IMG/VR virus record: IMGVR_UViG_3300023443_000752
Coordinates: 1 to 43,412 of that record
Reading direction: 5' to 3' (one strand)
DNA length: 43,412 bases
From: a virus
The position numbers were made by a program, and so were the translations under genes. Positions 21,261-30,252 of the stretch are shown piece by piece. The notes under the pieces are model-generated. The model was not told the DNA's origin. It saw only the letters and a list, made by a program, of their open reading frames with translations, and did no database searches. How positions within the stretch are numbered: position 1 is the stretch's first letter; every line of letters starts with the position of its first letter.

Positions 21261-22744
21261 TGACGTCGGGCCTTGCCGCCCTACAGGTTCTTGCCAAACA
21301 TGCCGAGCAAAACAAAATTGCCCGGCATATTCCCTATGGACATCCTGATACCCTCTGTCCTGATGGCAAGGTGTGGAAGGAGAAGTTCGAGGCTGGCGAA
21401 TGGCAGAAATGGTCTAACAAGCCGTGGCAATGGGACTTCTATGCTGCTGGCAAAGAAGCCATGCAGCGAATGCTTATATCGGCCAATCGCGTGGGAAAAA
21501 CCTATACTGAAGCCGATGAAGTTTCCTATCATATGACGGGTGAATACCCTGGTTGGTGGGTAGGACGAAGATTTGATTGTGCTACAAATGGGTGGACTGG
21601 CTCGCCCACTAATGAAACCTCTCGTGATATTGTTCAAAAGGAACTTCTGGGTCATCCCGATGAGAAGGGTGAATATGGCACAGGGACTATTCCGAAGCGA
21701 CTTATTACCAAGGTAAAAACACGACAGGCAGGCATTGGTGATGTCGTTGATTATATTCAGGTCAAACATGTCTCAGGCAAACTGTCACGATGCGTTTTCA
21801 AAACTTATGAGCAGGGTTGGCAGAAATGGCAGGGCACGGAACAACACTGGATTTGGCTTGATGAGGAACCCGATGATATCAAGATTTATACTGAAGGTAT
21901 CACCCGTTTAGCGACAACGGGCGGGATTCTGGTTGTAACTTATACGCCCTTAAAAGGTCGGACGGCGCTGCTGCAAAGCTTTGAAAACAACTCAAAAGCC
22001 ATTATTATTCGTGCCACCTGGGATGATGCTCCACACCTTACTGAAAAGGTGAAAGATGAACTAAAGGCCGGTTACCCGGATTGGGAACTGGAAACACGTA
22101 CTATGGGTGTTCCGATGATGGGTGAGGGCCGGGTGTTCCAGTTCTCGGAAGCCGATATCAAGGAAGATCCTATCGAAATACCGCCTCATTGGGCTCAAAT
22201 CCATGGCATTGATTTTGGCATTAACCATCCTTTTGGCGGTTTCAGATGGGCTTGGGACAGGGACCAGGATGTTATCCACGGCACATGGTGTTATCGGAAG
22301 CGGGATCAAACCCCACCACATCATGCTACGGCCTTAAACGGTGTCGCTAACAAAACCCAGTGGATACCTGTTGCATGGCCTCATGACGGCATGAACCGGG
22401 ATAAGGGCAAAGGCGTGACCTTGGCGCAAGTCTACCGCGACCATCAGGTCAATATGCTGGGGGTTTCTGCCAGATATGATGATAAGATTGGTGGCGGACA
22501 GGGCCAGGAGCAGATTATCATGGAGATGATTGAGCGTGCCCAGACAGGGCGGCTCAAGGTCTTTTCGACTTGTCATGAGTTCTGGGAGGAATTCAGGAAT
22601 TATCACAGAAAGGATGGAAAACTGGTGGACCGGGATGAAGATGTGCTCAAAGCTGCTTTCTATGGTCTGATGATGCTGAGATATGCTAGGCCCTACCATC
22701 AATTGCAAACCAACAAATCCCCATATACGAGGCCCATATTCTGA
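21260..22744 (+). CDS. terL: Terminase large subunit
   Basis: A 494-residue protein. ISANRVGKT (73-81) is the Walker A loop of phage packaging ATPases in its A-x-R-x-GKT form. WIWLDEEP (197-204) is Walker B with catalytic Glu. VTYTP (226-230) is the coupling motif. IHGIDFG (314-320) supplies the first metal-binding Asp of the RNase H-like nuclease, and the conserved Asp before LKAAFYGLMML closes it. The protein pumps DNA into the prohead and cuts it. The start overlaps the previous stop (TAATG). The GKT-to-nuclease spacing is normal, so the enzyme looks intact. Confidence 0.95.
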   Translation: MTSGLAALQVLAKHAEQNKIARHIPYGHPDTLCPDGKVWKEKFEAGEWQKWSNKPWQWDFYAAGKEAMQRMLISANRVGKTYTEADEVSYHMTGEYPGWWVGRRFDCATNGWTGSPTNETSRDIVQKELLGHPDEKGEYGTGTIPKRLITKVKTRQAGIGDVVDYIQVKHVSGKLSRCVFKTYEQGWQKWQGTEQHWIWLDEEPDDIKIYTEGITRLATTGGILVVTYTPLKGRTALLQSFENNSKAIIIRATWDDAPHLTEKVKDELKAGYPDWELETRTMGVPMMGEGRVFQFSEADIKEDPIEIPPHWAQIHGIDFGINHPFGGFRWAWDRDQDVIHGTWCYRKRDQTPPHHATALNGVANKTQWIPVAWPHDGMNRDKGKGVTLAQVYRDHQVNMLGVSARYDDKIGGGQGQEQIIMEMIERAQTGRLKVFSTCHEFWEEFRNYHRKDGKLVDRDEDVLKAAFYGLMMLRYARPYHQLQTNKSPYTRPIF

Positions 22745-23106
22745 TGAAATTCGAGACTTTTAAAGAGATTGCTGAGCGTGGAAAATTCATGCTGATTGGT
22801 AAGCGGAATCTTAAGGAAGGCGTAATCTATCTGGCTGAACGCACTCAAACCCATGAGGATTATCCCATTGCCTATTGGGAAACCATGTGGGCCATCTCTC
22901 GTGGAGCTGTGGATGTGGCGCAATTTGTAAATAACGACAAAGTTGCTACAGTGAACGGCATCCAAAGGCGTATAACGCAAGAGGAACGCATAGCCGACGC
23001 CATGGAAGGTGCGGAACAATGGATTGCTGACAATCTTGAGGCAGGCCGCTACGGTGATAAAATGAAGCCGGTAAACGGCACTGTTTTCCTTGGCTCAAGG
23101 GATTAA
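22744..23106 (+). CDS. Hypothetical protein between terminase and portal, 120 aa
   Basis: Not recognised. A 120-residue protein, start touching the terminase stop (TGATG). A helical end (QEERIADAMEGAEQWIADNL) follows a mixed first half (GKFMLIGKRNLKEGVIYLAE). Its place between terL and portal suggests a head-assembly role, but nothing in the sequence proves it. Confidence 0.65.
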   Translation: MKFETFKEIAERGKFMLIGKRNLKEGVIYLAERTQTHEDYPIAYWETMWAISRGAVDVAQFVNNDKVATVNGIQRRITQEERIADAMEGAEQWIADNLEAGRYGDKMKPVNGTVFLGSRD

Positions 23107-23109
23107 GAA

Positions 23110-24933
23110 ATGGCTCGAACGCCGGTTGAAAAAGCAAACCTCTCTGAAGAGGATTTTCGGTTTCTTGCCGAGTTCATAATTCTTGAGCAGTCCAAGCGTT
23201 CGCGCAGACGAGAAAAGATTGAAGAGGTTTGGAAGGAAATAGACCGCCAAGTTGCCATGATTCCACAACCGTCCAACATTGATACTGCCAGTGGCAGAAC
23301 CATTGAGGGCACTGAATGGATGCCTTTTGTGGAACAGCCCTTTCAGGCACAGACTTTAGAGGTTCTGGTTGCTGATTCCATGGCTCTTATTTTTCCTGAA
23401 GGAGAGGATTTCTTTGCTGCGCATTCCGATGTGACAGAGGAATTCTTGGTTGGAATTGATCCCAATGAATTATTCGGTGGCACGCGAAATCTAGAAGACT
23501 CTGCGGTTACTCAAGAACATATTAACGCTATTGTTGAGGCCGTGCATTTTCATTATCAAGGCCTTTACGATTACCGCAGTATGTGGAATCGGATATTGGT
23601 TGATTGCTTTAAGCGCGGTACGTTTGCTGCAAAATATGACATTGTGACTTCGGAACGATTTGATCATCAGACCAGGGGTGTTGTTCCCAAGAAACAAGAA
23701 TTTCCCATGCTTATTCCGTATCAAATGGACGACACCTATTTTGCGGACGAATTGGATGTGCTTCAGCATTCCAATGCTGTTGTGGGCAAGCAACCAATCC
23801 GAGTTTTTATGCAGGATTTGGGCGATCTTAAACTTGATGCGAAAAGAGGTGGAACCAAGGCGGGCTGGCGGCCTGGGGCGGTCGATACTATGGAGCCTCT
23901 TAGAGAAGGGGATGTGAAACTTCTGGAGTATGAAGGGGATTTGATTGTCCCCAGATCAGATATTAAACCTCTTTTTCTTGCTAATGTAACATTTACCGCT
24001 GTGATGGGTAAAACCAAGGCCCCGGACGGTAAAGAAAAAGATATGAGCACCATTATCCGGTTTAAGGAAAATGAGTTCGACCGCTCAACATTTGTAACGG
24101 GCGGTTATTCCCCGGAAGACGCGCGCTCACCCTATATGACATCTCCATTGGTCAAGGGAATGCCAATTCAAAAGGCTATGAGCGAAGCGTCAAATCGTAC
24201 CAGTCAAGCGGCCATTTTGCAGACCGAACCACCTATTGGGTACAATGATAACAACGCGGTTTTCTCGGCAAATCGGGGAGTTAACATTTCACCTCGTGCC
24301 CAAAATGCGACGATTGGTGAGATTCAAATCCTTCAAATTGGTGATGTTACGGCTCTTAGTGCCTATTATTTCTCACTTGTGGCACTTTATGAAAATGTGA
24401 CAGGTGTGAATCGTACCCGTCTTGGTGCTCAAACAAAAAGCCATCAGACCCGTTTTGCCGTAAATCAGGAGGCCCAGAGAGGTCAAGCCAGGACCATAGA
24501 TTATGTTCGGAGCGTAATGATCGGAGCCATGAGAACGTCTCTTGAGATCGAATGGATGATGATCAAAAAGGTATTTCCTGATAAGGGTGAGCAACGGATT
24601 TATGTTGGTAAACCATACGATATGTTCTTAAATATTCAGGCCAAGCATTTGCCAGATAGGGTGCTTTATGAGGTTAGGGGCGCTGCCGAACCATTTGTTG
24701 AGCAGGAAGAATTGCAGGCCAAAATTCAAGGCCTGACGTTGGCCTTACAGGTTGATCAGGCCCGGAAAGAGGCTGGTGAGGCCGGTATGGACCTTGAGGA
24801 ATTCCAGCGATTTGTCCTTCAAGAGAGTGGATTTACCGATGTGGATAAGTTCTTTGCGGAGCCAAATGCCCCAAGATCTCAGGGCGCACTTGGAGAACTT
24901 CCAGCGCAGCCCCAATTCCAAGAAGTTGGCTGA
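23110..24933 (+). CDS. Portal (head-tail connector) protein
   Basis: A 607-residue protein in the position and size of a podoviral portal, immediately after terL and before scaffold and capsid. The long helical N-terminus (LAEFIILEQSKRSRRREKIE) and the middle VNRTRLGAQTKSHQTRFAVN, then QRGQARTIDYVRSVMIGAMR, resemble the wing and stem helices of portals. The C-terminus is Gln-rich. It forms the dodecameric ring at the packaging vertex. The call rests on order and size more than on a signature motif. AAGGGA upstream supports the start. Confidence 0.8.
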   Translation: MARTPVEKANLSEEDFRFLAEFIILEQSKRSRRREKIEEVWKEIDRQVAMIPQPSNIDTASGRTIEGTEWMPFVEQPFQAQTLEVLVADSMALIFPEGEDFFAAHSDVTEEFLVGIDPNELFGGTRNLEDSAVTQEHINAIVEAVHFHYQGLYDYRSMWNRILVDCFKRGTFAAKYDIVTSERFDHQTRGVVPKKQEFPMLIPYQMDDTYFADELDVLQHSNAVVGKQPIRVFMQDLGDLKLDAKRGGTKAGWRPGAVDTMEPLREGDVKLLEYEGDLIVPRSDIKPLFLANVTFTAVMGKTKAPDGKEKDMSTIIRFKENEFDRSTFVTGGYSPEDARSPYMTSPLVKGMPIQKAMSEASNRTSQAAILQTEPPIGYNDNNAVFSANRGVNISPRAQNATIGEIQILQIGDVTALSAYYFSLVALYENVTGVNRTRLGAQTKSHQTRFAVNQEAQRGQARTIDYVRSVMIGAMRTSLEIEWMMIKKVFPDKGEQRIYVGKPYDMFLNIQAKHLPDRVLYEVRGAAEPFVEQEELQAKIQGLTLALQVDQARKEAGEAGMDLEEFQRFVLQESGFTDVDKFFAEPNAPRSQGALGELPAQPQFQEVG

Positions 24934-25099
24934 TTACTTACGCAATGGTATTGCGGCCTTGAAAAGATACGCTCCAGGCGGTAAAGATGGAATTAATGAA
25001 GCTCAGGAATGGGCTTATTACTCCGGTAAACTTGACGGCGCTGATGAAGTGCTGAATGAGATATTCGGAAAAGAGGAACAGGCAGATAATGTCTCCTGA
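24866..25099 (+). CDS. Small head protein overlapping the portal, 77 aa
   Basis: GGAG (24858-24861) four bases before ATG 24866 sets a start inside the portal 3' end, in another frame (68-base overlap). The product is helical (MPQDLRAHLENFQRSPN, KKLADYLRNGIAALKRY, EAQEWAYYSGKLDGADEVLN). Short genes here are common in podoviral head modules. It also overlaps the next start by 11 bases. Confidence 0.65.
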   Translation: MPQDLRAHLENFQRSPNSKKLADYLRNGIAALKRYAPGGKDGINEAQEWAYYSGKLDGADEVLNEIFGKEEQADNVS

Positions 25100-25766
25100 A
25101 GAAACAACTCAAGCTGCTACTAATCCGGTCAATGGGCAGGGAACCCCTGCATCTGAGAACGTTGGTGAGCAGGCTAGCGAGCCCACACTTGATGACACTC
25201 TGAAGCAATATGCTGATGAGACAAAACATGGTGAGGCCGCGCCGCAACCGCCCCAACCGGGCGAGCAACAACCTCCTGCGCAAACAGGAACTCCGGCGTT
25301 ACAGATTGACCCAAATGAGTTTGCAGCCCTTAAAGCTGCTGCTCAAGAAGTGCAAGCACAGCAACTGAGAGATACTGTTGCTGCCGCAGCAGTTAAAATG
25401 CGCGAAGTGGGCGGTGATGCCCTCAACATCTACGATAATCAGGCTTTAGAGGATGCGCTTAACGGCGCGGCTCAGCGTGATCCGAGGGTGGCCGTCGCAT
25501 TCGCTCAGCGTATTTCAAATCCTTCGGGTTGGAATGATGTTGTTTCGGCTGTTGGGCGTAATCTTGTGCAACGGGCATCTCAAATTGCCGATCCTGGTTT
25601 AACAGCAGATAGGGCTACGGCTCGCGCATCCGGTCAGGGCATATCACCCACGACCGGCGAGAAAACAGGCTCTTGGGCAGATGATTGGAATTCAATCTCT
25701 GGAGAGGAGCGCTTGAAACGAATGAAAGAGCACGGGTACGATCCCAATAAGCAATTCATCGTATAA
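25089..25766 (+). CDS. Putative scaffolding protein
   Basis: A 225-residue protein; ATG 25089 begins MSPEETTQAATNPVNGQ. The first 80 residues are Gln/Pro/Glu-rich and disordered, then long Ala-rich helices (FAALKAAAQEVQAQQLRDTV, AAAAVKMREVGGDALN), and a basic C-terminal patch (LKRMKEHGYDPNKQF). This make-up and its place just before the capsid gene are typical of scaffolding proteins, which shape the prohead and are then lost. Confidence 0.75.
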   Translation: MSPEETTQAATNPVNGQGTPASENVGEQASEPTLDDTLKQYADETKHGEAAPQPPQPGEQQPPAQTGTPALQIDPNEFAALKAAAQEVQAQQLRDTVAAAAVKMREVGGDALNIYDNQALEDALNGAAQRDPRVAVAFAQRISNPSGWNDVVSAVGRNLVQRASQIADPGLTADRATARASGQGISPTTGEKTGSWADDWNSISGEERLKRMKEHGYDPNKQFIV

Positions 25767-25801
25767 GGAGTTTCGCCGGTCACGCATAAGGATGTGTGAC
25801 C

Positions 25802-26869
25802 ATGGTTTCACAAATTACCGACACTCCAATTCTGACGCAGCCTATCAACGTTGCGTTTCAGACCAACTTTCTGGCAAGGGCTTTGGCTCTTGCTCCGTAC
25901 TTCATCGGCTCAAAGCCCGGTGTAATCAATAGCCATAGTGGTACGTTTACCATCTCATGGCGGCGTATCGAGAACGTCACTCCGACTATAACCGCGCTTA
26001 CGGAATTGAACGGCAATGTTGCATTTCCAACGCGGGATTCAATCGTTCCTTCAACCACGAATGTTCAGGCCACATTGCTTAAATTTGGTCAGTATTTCGT
26101 GGTCAACGAAGAAGCTGATTTAATCAACTTCAATGGGCAGACGCAGGAACTTATTGATGTTTTGGCAACCTCCGGTGGCCGTTCCCTCAATTTCTTGCAG
26201 CGTAATGAACTTGAAGACAATGCCACGGCCATTCTTGCTGCTGGTGCGGCTTCAGCTACAGCAATTGTCACTAAACTTTCAAGGAATGATATCCGTAATG
26301 CGGTAAATACCCTTGATCGTAATGTGGCGCTACATTTCACTCCGATCACTACGGGAAGCCAAAATGTGGGCACCACGCCCATGCGGCCTTCGTATTGGGG
26401 TCTTTGCCATCCGGATGTGGAGCAGGATATTCGTGATATGTCCGGCTTTATTGCGGCAGAATCCTATGCCGGTCAAACCCAGACCGCGACTGGTGAATTT
26501 GGAGCTGTAGGCGGTGTGCGCTTCCTTGTTAGCTCTGATGCCACGGTTGACCTTGAAGGTGGTGGGACTTCGACGGGAACCGGCTTGCGTACAGGTGGTA
26601 ATACCAAGGTAGATAACTATCCTACGGTGATCATGGGCATGAATGCTCATGGCTCTGTGGGCTTGGATACCGCCCATGTTCAGGAAGTTTATCGTGCTGG
26701 CGATGATCTTCCAGGCATGATAATGATTTCAACTCCCAAGGGTTCTGCCGGTGCGGCTGATCCGTTTCAGGAGTTGATGACATTGGCTTGGAAATCCTGG
26801 CACGCGCCAAAGATTTTGAACGGGGACTGGGTTCGTACTATTATCTCCGGTGCAAGCCTGCTTACCTAA
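25802..26869 (+). CDS. Major capsid protein, N4-gp56-like
   Basis: A 355-residue protein. ATG 25802 follows AAGGA by nine bases; GTG 25796 is too close. The order fits the N4-gp56 capsid family, an HK97-type fold: FQTNFLARALALAPY, SGTFTISWRRIEN, TLLKFGQYFVVNEEADLINF, ATSGGRSLNFLQRNELE, and PSYWGLCHPDVEQDIRDM. It builds the shell. It is followed by a perfect hairpin, as often seen after very highly expressed capsid genes. Confidence 0.9.
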   Translation: MVSQITDTPILTQPINVAFQTNFLARALALAPYFIGSKPGVINSHSGTFTISWRRIENVTPTITALTELNGNVAFPTRDSIVPSTTNVQATLLKFGQYFVVNEEADLINFNGQTQELIDVLATSGGRSLNFLQRNELEDNATAILAAGAASATAIVTKLSRNDIRNAVNTLDRNVALHFTPITTGSQNVGTTPMRPSYWGLCHPDVEQDIRDMSGFIAAESYAGQTQTATGEFGAVGGVRFLVSSDATVDLEGGGTSTGTGLRTGGNTKVDNYPTVIMGMNAHGSVGLDTAHVQEVYRAGDDLPGMIMISTPKGSAGAADPFQELMTLAWKSWHAPKILNGDWVRTIISGASLLT

Positions 26870-26874
26870 CCAAG

Positions 26875-26903
26875 ATGGGAGGGAGTTTCTGGCTCCCTCC
26901 CAT
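26875..26903 (+). terminator. Perfect 11-bp hairpin after the capsid gene
   Basis: ATGGGAGGGAG (26875-26885) pairs perfectly with CTCCCTCCCAT (26893-26903) around TTTCTGG. There is no T-run, so it probably acts as a partial terminator or as an end that protects the abundant capsid mRNA. Confidence 0.75.
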
Positions 26904-26921
26904 AACCAACAGGATATTTCC

Positions 26922-27419
26922 ATGGAACTGAAAAAAAGTGAAAATGACTATCATGAGAACCATGATCTTCGTGGTCTTCGGTCGGCCAAACTATTGGCCA
27001 TCGGACGCTATCTTGATGAAGAGTTTAATCTTGGCCTCAATTTTGTTCCGTGGAAAACCGATGCCGACGACATGCGACGGAAGATCATAGCGGCAGGAAA
27101 ACCAATTCCGTTTTCTTTCTTCCAAGATGAGCCGGTTAATCCAGGGGATCAAAATAGGTTTATCAAGATGCAAGAGCCTCGTCCGCCTGAAGGTGGTGCT
27201 GTTGATCAAGCGGCCTCTGAGGCTCTTTCCTTGTCTAGAAAAGCTGAACCCGTCGAACTTGTTGCGGTTGATGAGAGTGCGGAGAAAGAAGCATTTATTC
27301 AAGAAATGGAAGAGGAAAAAAGCTTCTTCAAAGTAAGAGCGATGGCGAAGCACGTCGGGGCTCAGGTTGAACGTACTGATAAGAAGCAAGACTTGATTGA
27401 TAAGGTTAGGGCGCTTTAA
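26922..27419 (+). CDS. Hypothetical virion protein with Rho-N/SAP-like C-terminus
   Basis: A 165-residue protein; ATG 26922 begins MELKKSENDYHENHD. The last 35 residues (VRAMAKHVGAQVERTDKKQD, then LIDKVRAL) resemble the small helix-extended-loop-helix domains (Rho-N, SAP or LEM-like) often seen at the end of phage head proteins, which suggests DNA or RNA binding. It lies between capsid and adaptor. The stop touches the next ATG. Confidence 0.65.
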   Translation: MELKKSENDYHENHDLRGLRSAKLLAIGRYLDEEFNLGLNFVPWKTDADDMRRKIIAAGKPIPFSFFQDEPVNPGDQNRFIKMQEPRPPEGGAVDQAASEALSLSRKAEPVELVAVDESAEKEAFIQEMEEEKSFFKVRAMAKHVGAQVERTDKKQDLIDKVRAL

Positions 27420-28075
27420 TGGCAAAGACGCTCCTGAACGGCGTTAATGAAGTTCTAATCAATACGAGGTGGGTGGATTCAGCAAATCTGCTTGCCTCGC
27501 TTACCGATACAGGCATTCAAGGCACGATTGATCAATGCGTTCAGGCGTGGAATCAGTCAGTTCAGGAGCTTTTCCGCCAAGCGGGAAGGCCCATGCCGGA
27601 TGGTTCTGACGTACAAACCATCACTCTTGTCACAGATCAAAGAGAATACTCATATCCAAGTGGTCTTGTTTCTGTGATCTGGCCTTTGATTGATGAAACC
27701 AATGGGTTTTATATCCATGAATATCAGGGTGGGTTTGAACAGATGAGAATTGATCAGCCTCAACCAGCAAATTTTACCGGCATTCCTCAATTAGCAACTC
27801 TTAACCCAGCAACAAACAAACTTCGAATGGAACGTGCACCTACAGCAAATGAGAATGGCCGTATTTATCAACTCCTGTTCAAAAAAAGTACATTGCTTAG
27901 TTTAGCCGCCGACACCATGCCGTTTGATGATGATATATTTAATGCCATGGTGCCTTCCGTTGCCGAGGTGCTTCGATCAACCAAGAATGCCGATCCTGAT
28001 TTTGCTATTGCGGGTGTTAATTTCTCACGCGCTGCTAGTTACCTTGGTAAAAACCCCAACAGTCCGAAATGGTAG
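27419..28075 (+). CDS. Head-tail adaptor / tail tube gatekeeper-type protein
   Basis: A 218-residue protein in the position of podoviral adaptor proteins (P22 gp4 / T7 gp11-like), after the capsid and before the nozzle. It has a helical N-terminus (GTIDQCVQAWNQSVQELFRQ), a beta middle (DQREYSYPSGLVSVIWPLID) and a helical C-terminus (FDDDIFNAMVPSVAEVLRST). The call is by order, size and secondary structure. Confidence 0.7.
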   Translation: MAKTLLNGVNEVLINTRWVDSANLLASLTDTGIQGTIDQCVQAWNQSVQELFRQAGRPMPDGSDVQTITLVTDQREYSYPSGLVSVIWPLIDETNGFYIHEYQGGFEQMRIDQPQPANFTGIPQLATLNPATNKLRMERAPTANENGRIYQLLFKKSTLLSLAADTMPFDDDIFNAMVPSVAEVLRSTKNADPDFAIAGVNFSRAASYLGKNPNSPKW

Positions 28076-28079
28076 ATAA

Positions 28080-29681
28080 ATGCCTGTACCGGTTACACCC
28101 CCTCAGAATTTGGATCTTAAACTTCGGTTTGGTGCAGGCCTGAATTCACGCGGTTCGGCTGATGAAATTGATGCTATTGAATGTGCTGATGGCGAGAATT
28201 ATCGTCTCGACAGAAACAATAGCGAGTTTCGCCCCAGGCCTCCGTTTGATTTAGCAGGAACAGCACCCAATGCGGCACGCATCAATGGGTTTGCCCAACT
28301 AAGGAAAGTTGATGGAACCATTACGACATTGGTTCAGGCCGGAACTCTGGTTTATAAATGGGATGGGGCAGATGATTGGGTTGATACCGCTGTAACAGTT
28401 AGTTCTAGTGCCCGGTTAAGGGGTGATCCCAAGAAATCTCATTGGACGCTTGCTCCTGAGAAGGTTTTGATTGCTGATATTGCTAGAGTTGAGGCTCTGA
28501 TGGAATGGGATGGGACAACACTTGGTGATGTGTCAACCAATCTGGCTGGTGATTTTAAATGCAAATACGTACTCGTTGATGGTGAACGTGCGCTTTATTC
28601 CAATGTGGAATCCAACTCAGTTGTGACACCGCATATGATGGTAGGCTCAAAAGTTGAGGACTACACTACTCTTACGACATCAAACAAGCCTGCCAGTGCT
28701 TTGGGCAAGGCTGATGCCTTTTTTATGCTCTCACCTGATCTAAAACCCATCAATGGGATTGAGCGGGCTTTTAATGTTACGTTTTTTTCAAGCGAACTTG
28801 GTTCCATGTTTAAGATTACAGGGGAGGATTCACAGAATTTTCTCATGGATAGTCTTTATGCCGGATCGAACGCATCCGGTGATGAAGCTATGGTTTTCGT
28901 GGGTAATGACGTTTTTTATGGTCGGATTGGCCGCATTGAAAGCATGATCGCTACTTTGAATTTTGGCGATATTGAAAGTGGCGATCCGAGTGTACCTATC
29001 CAGAATTTAATTGAAGACAAGGCCGCTTGGACCGCGCTTTACAATCCCATAACGCAACTTGTCCATTTCTTCCATAGTGATTTGGGTGAGATATGGACTT
29101 ATTACAAGCCTCTGATTGCTAGAGATGAGCGGTTAAGCCCTTGGATCAGATACACAACTTTGCATCCTAGTAATTTTCAGATTACTGCGGCAATGGTATT
29201 ATTCAACCCCTCGACAGGTGATGATACGACCTTTTTCGGAGATGCAATTGGGCGGGTTTACCGGCTTGAGGGGACTGGTACTGGTGGTGATGGCGGAACA
29301 ACGGACATTAAGGCCTTCCGCACATCTAGGCTTTTTGCTCCTAGATTGGATGAAACTCAATTTGAGATTGAAGGCTGGGTGACATTTCTCAAGCGAGAAG
29401 CTACAAGTCTAACAATTACGGCAAAATGGCAAGGAGATTTGGTATTTGACCGAACCTTTAGCATCCCAATCGACGCCCCAACAGGGGGAGCCTTCTACGG
29501 TGGAGATTTCCACTATGGGGGAGAGCATTTCTACGGATCGTCCGAGCTCGACAAGTTCAAAAGAAAACGCTTTGACGTCGGAACCGGATCAAATTTCATC
29601 CAGTGGAAAACGGAAGTCCAAAGCAAAGCGGACTACAAAATCCAGGAACTCCTCCTCCGCAGCAGGGGCACAAGCGACTAA
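28080..29681 (+). CDS. Tail nozzle-like protein
   Basis: A 533-residue beta-rich protein; MPVPVTPPQNLDLKLRFGAG at the N-terminus, then repeated strand motifs with conserved Trp and Tyr (LVQAGTLVYKWDGADDW, VLVDGERALYSNV, FHSDLGEIWTYYKPLIARD). It has the size and make-up of podoviral nozzle proteins (T7 gp12 / P22 gp10 type), which form the tail end. The last roughly 80 codons use many C-ending codons unlike the rest of the gene, because another frame is read across them. Confidence 0.72.
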   Translation: MPVPVTPPQNLDLKLRFGAGLNSRGSADEIDAIECADGENYRLDRNNSEFRPRPPFDLAGTAPNAARINGFAQLRKVDGTITTLVQAGTLVYKWDGADDWVDTAVTVSSSARLRGDPKKSHWTLAPEKVLIADIARVEALMEWDGTTLGDVSTNLAGDFKCKYVLVDGERALYSNVESNSVVTPHMMVGSKVEDYTTLTTSNKPASALGKADAFFMLSPDLKPINGIERAFNVTFFSSELGSMFKITGEDSQNFLMDSLYAGSNASGDEAMVFVGNDVFYGRIGRIESMIATLNFGDIESGDPSVPIQNLIEDKAAWTALYNPITQLVHFFHSDLGEIWTYYKPLIARDERLSPWIRYTTLHPSNFQITAAMVLFNPSTGDDTTFFGDAIGRVYRLEGTGTGGDGGTTDIKAFRTSRLFAPRLDETQFEIEGWVTFLKREATSLTITAKWQGDLVFDRTFSIPIDAPTGGAFYGGDFHYGGEHFYGSSELDKFKRKRFDVGTGSNFIQWKTEVQSKADYKIQELLLRSRGTSD

Positions 29682-30252
29682 GCCTTTTAAGGGCAGGCTG
29701 ACCCGCACGTTGAAATTGACGCCGGTCGAATTTCGCTCGGGCGATGAATCGCATTTGGGCTATTACTATCACGCTTATCGCAAAGGCGCATTGAGTAAAT
29801 TTGATTTGGCTTTCATTAAGGCAGGAGTTGATCTTTCTCCTATTGAATTCAATGAATTATTTTTGGAAACCATGTCTAAGCGGGACCGGGTTGCCACCTA
29901 TTTCGGATATAATGAGAAAAAGGAAATGGTGCCTATTGGATTTGTTGGTTTGATAAATCCACTAGGAATTGCATGGTTTGTAATTTCGGAAATGGTGTGG
30001 TTTCCGTGGGCGTTATCTAGGCAAAAGCTGGCGAGTGGTCTTAATCTCATTAACGAACTTCGGAATGATGCAGTGATTCAGTCCTTTGCCGATGTTCGAC
30101 CACCGGAAACATCACTAGATGGTGTGGGTTCTAAGGCTTACTATACTCACCTTTGTAAATATGGTGTTATGCGGCGAGTAGGAACCATGGAAGATTTTTA
30201 CGGGCCTGGATTACCAGCAGCCGTATTCCAGAGCAAACGGAGGAAAAACTAA
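29515..30252 (+). CDS. GNAT-like internal protein, N-terminus overprinted on the nozzle gene
   Basis: A protein of about 245 residues. The conserved part starts near LTRTLKLTPVEFRSGDESHLG and continues YYYHAYRKGALSKFDLAFIK, GWVIS-like segments and FGYNEKKEMVPIGFVGLI. It resembles the acetyltransferase-fold proteins encoded at this place in T7-like phages (gp13 position). I take ATG 29515 (GGAG nine bases upstream), which overlaps the nozzle gene by 167 bases in another frame. The overlapped part encodes a Ser/Lys-rich flexible tail. TTG 29711 is the alternative start if the overlap is not translated. Confidence 0.65.
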   Translation: MGESISTDRPSSTSSKENALTSEPDQISSSGKRKSKAKRTTKSRNSSSAAGAQATKPFKGRLTRTLKLTPVEFRSGDESHLGYYYHAYRKGALSKFDLAFIKAGVDLSPIEFNELFLETMSKRDRVATYFGYNEKKEMVPIGFVGLINPLGIAWFVISEMVWFPWALSRQKLASGLNLINELRNDAVIQSFADVRPPETSLDGVGSKAYYTHLCKYGVMRRVGTMEDFYGPGLPAAVFQSKRRKN

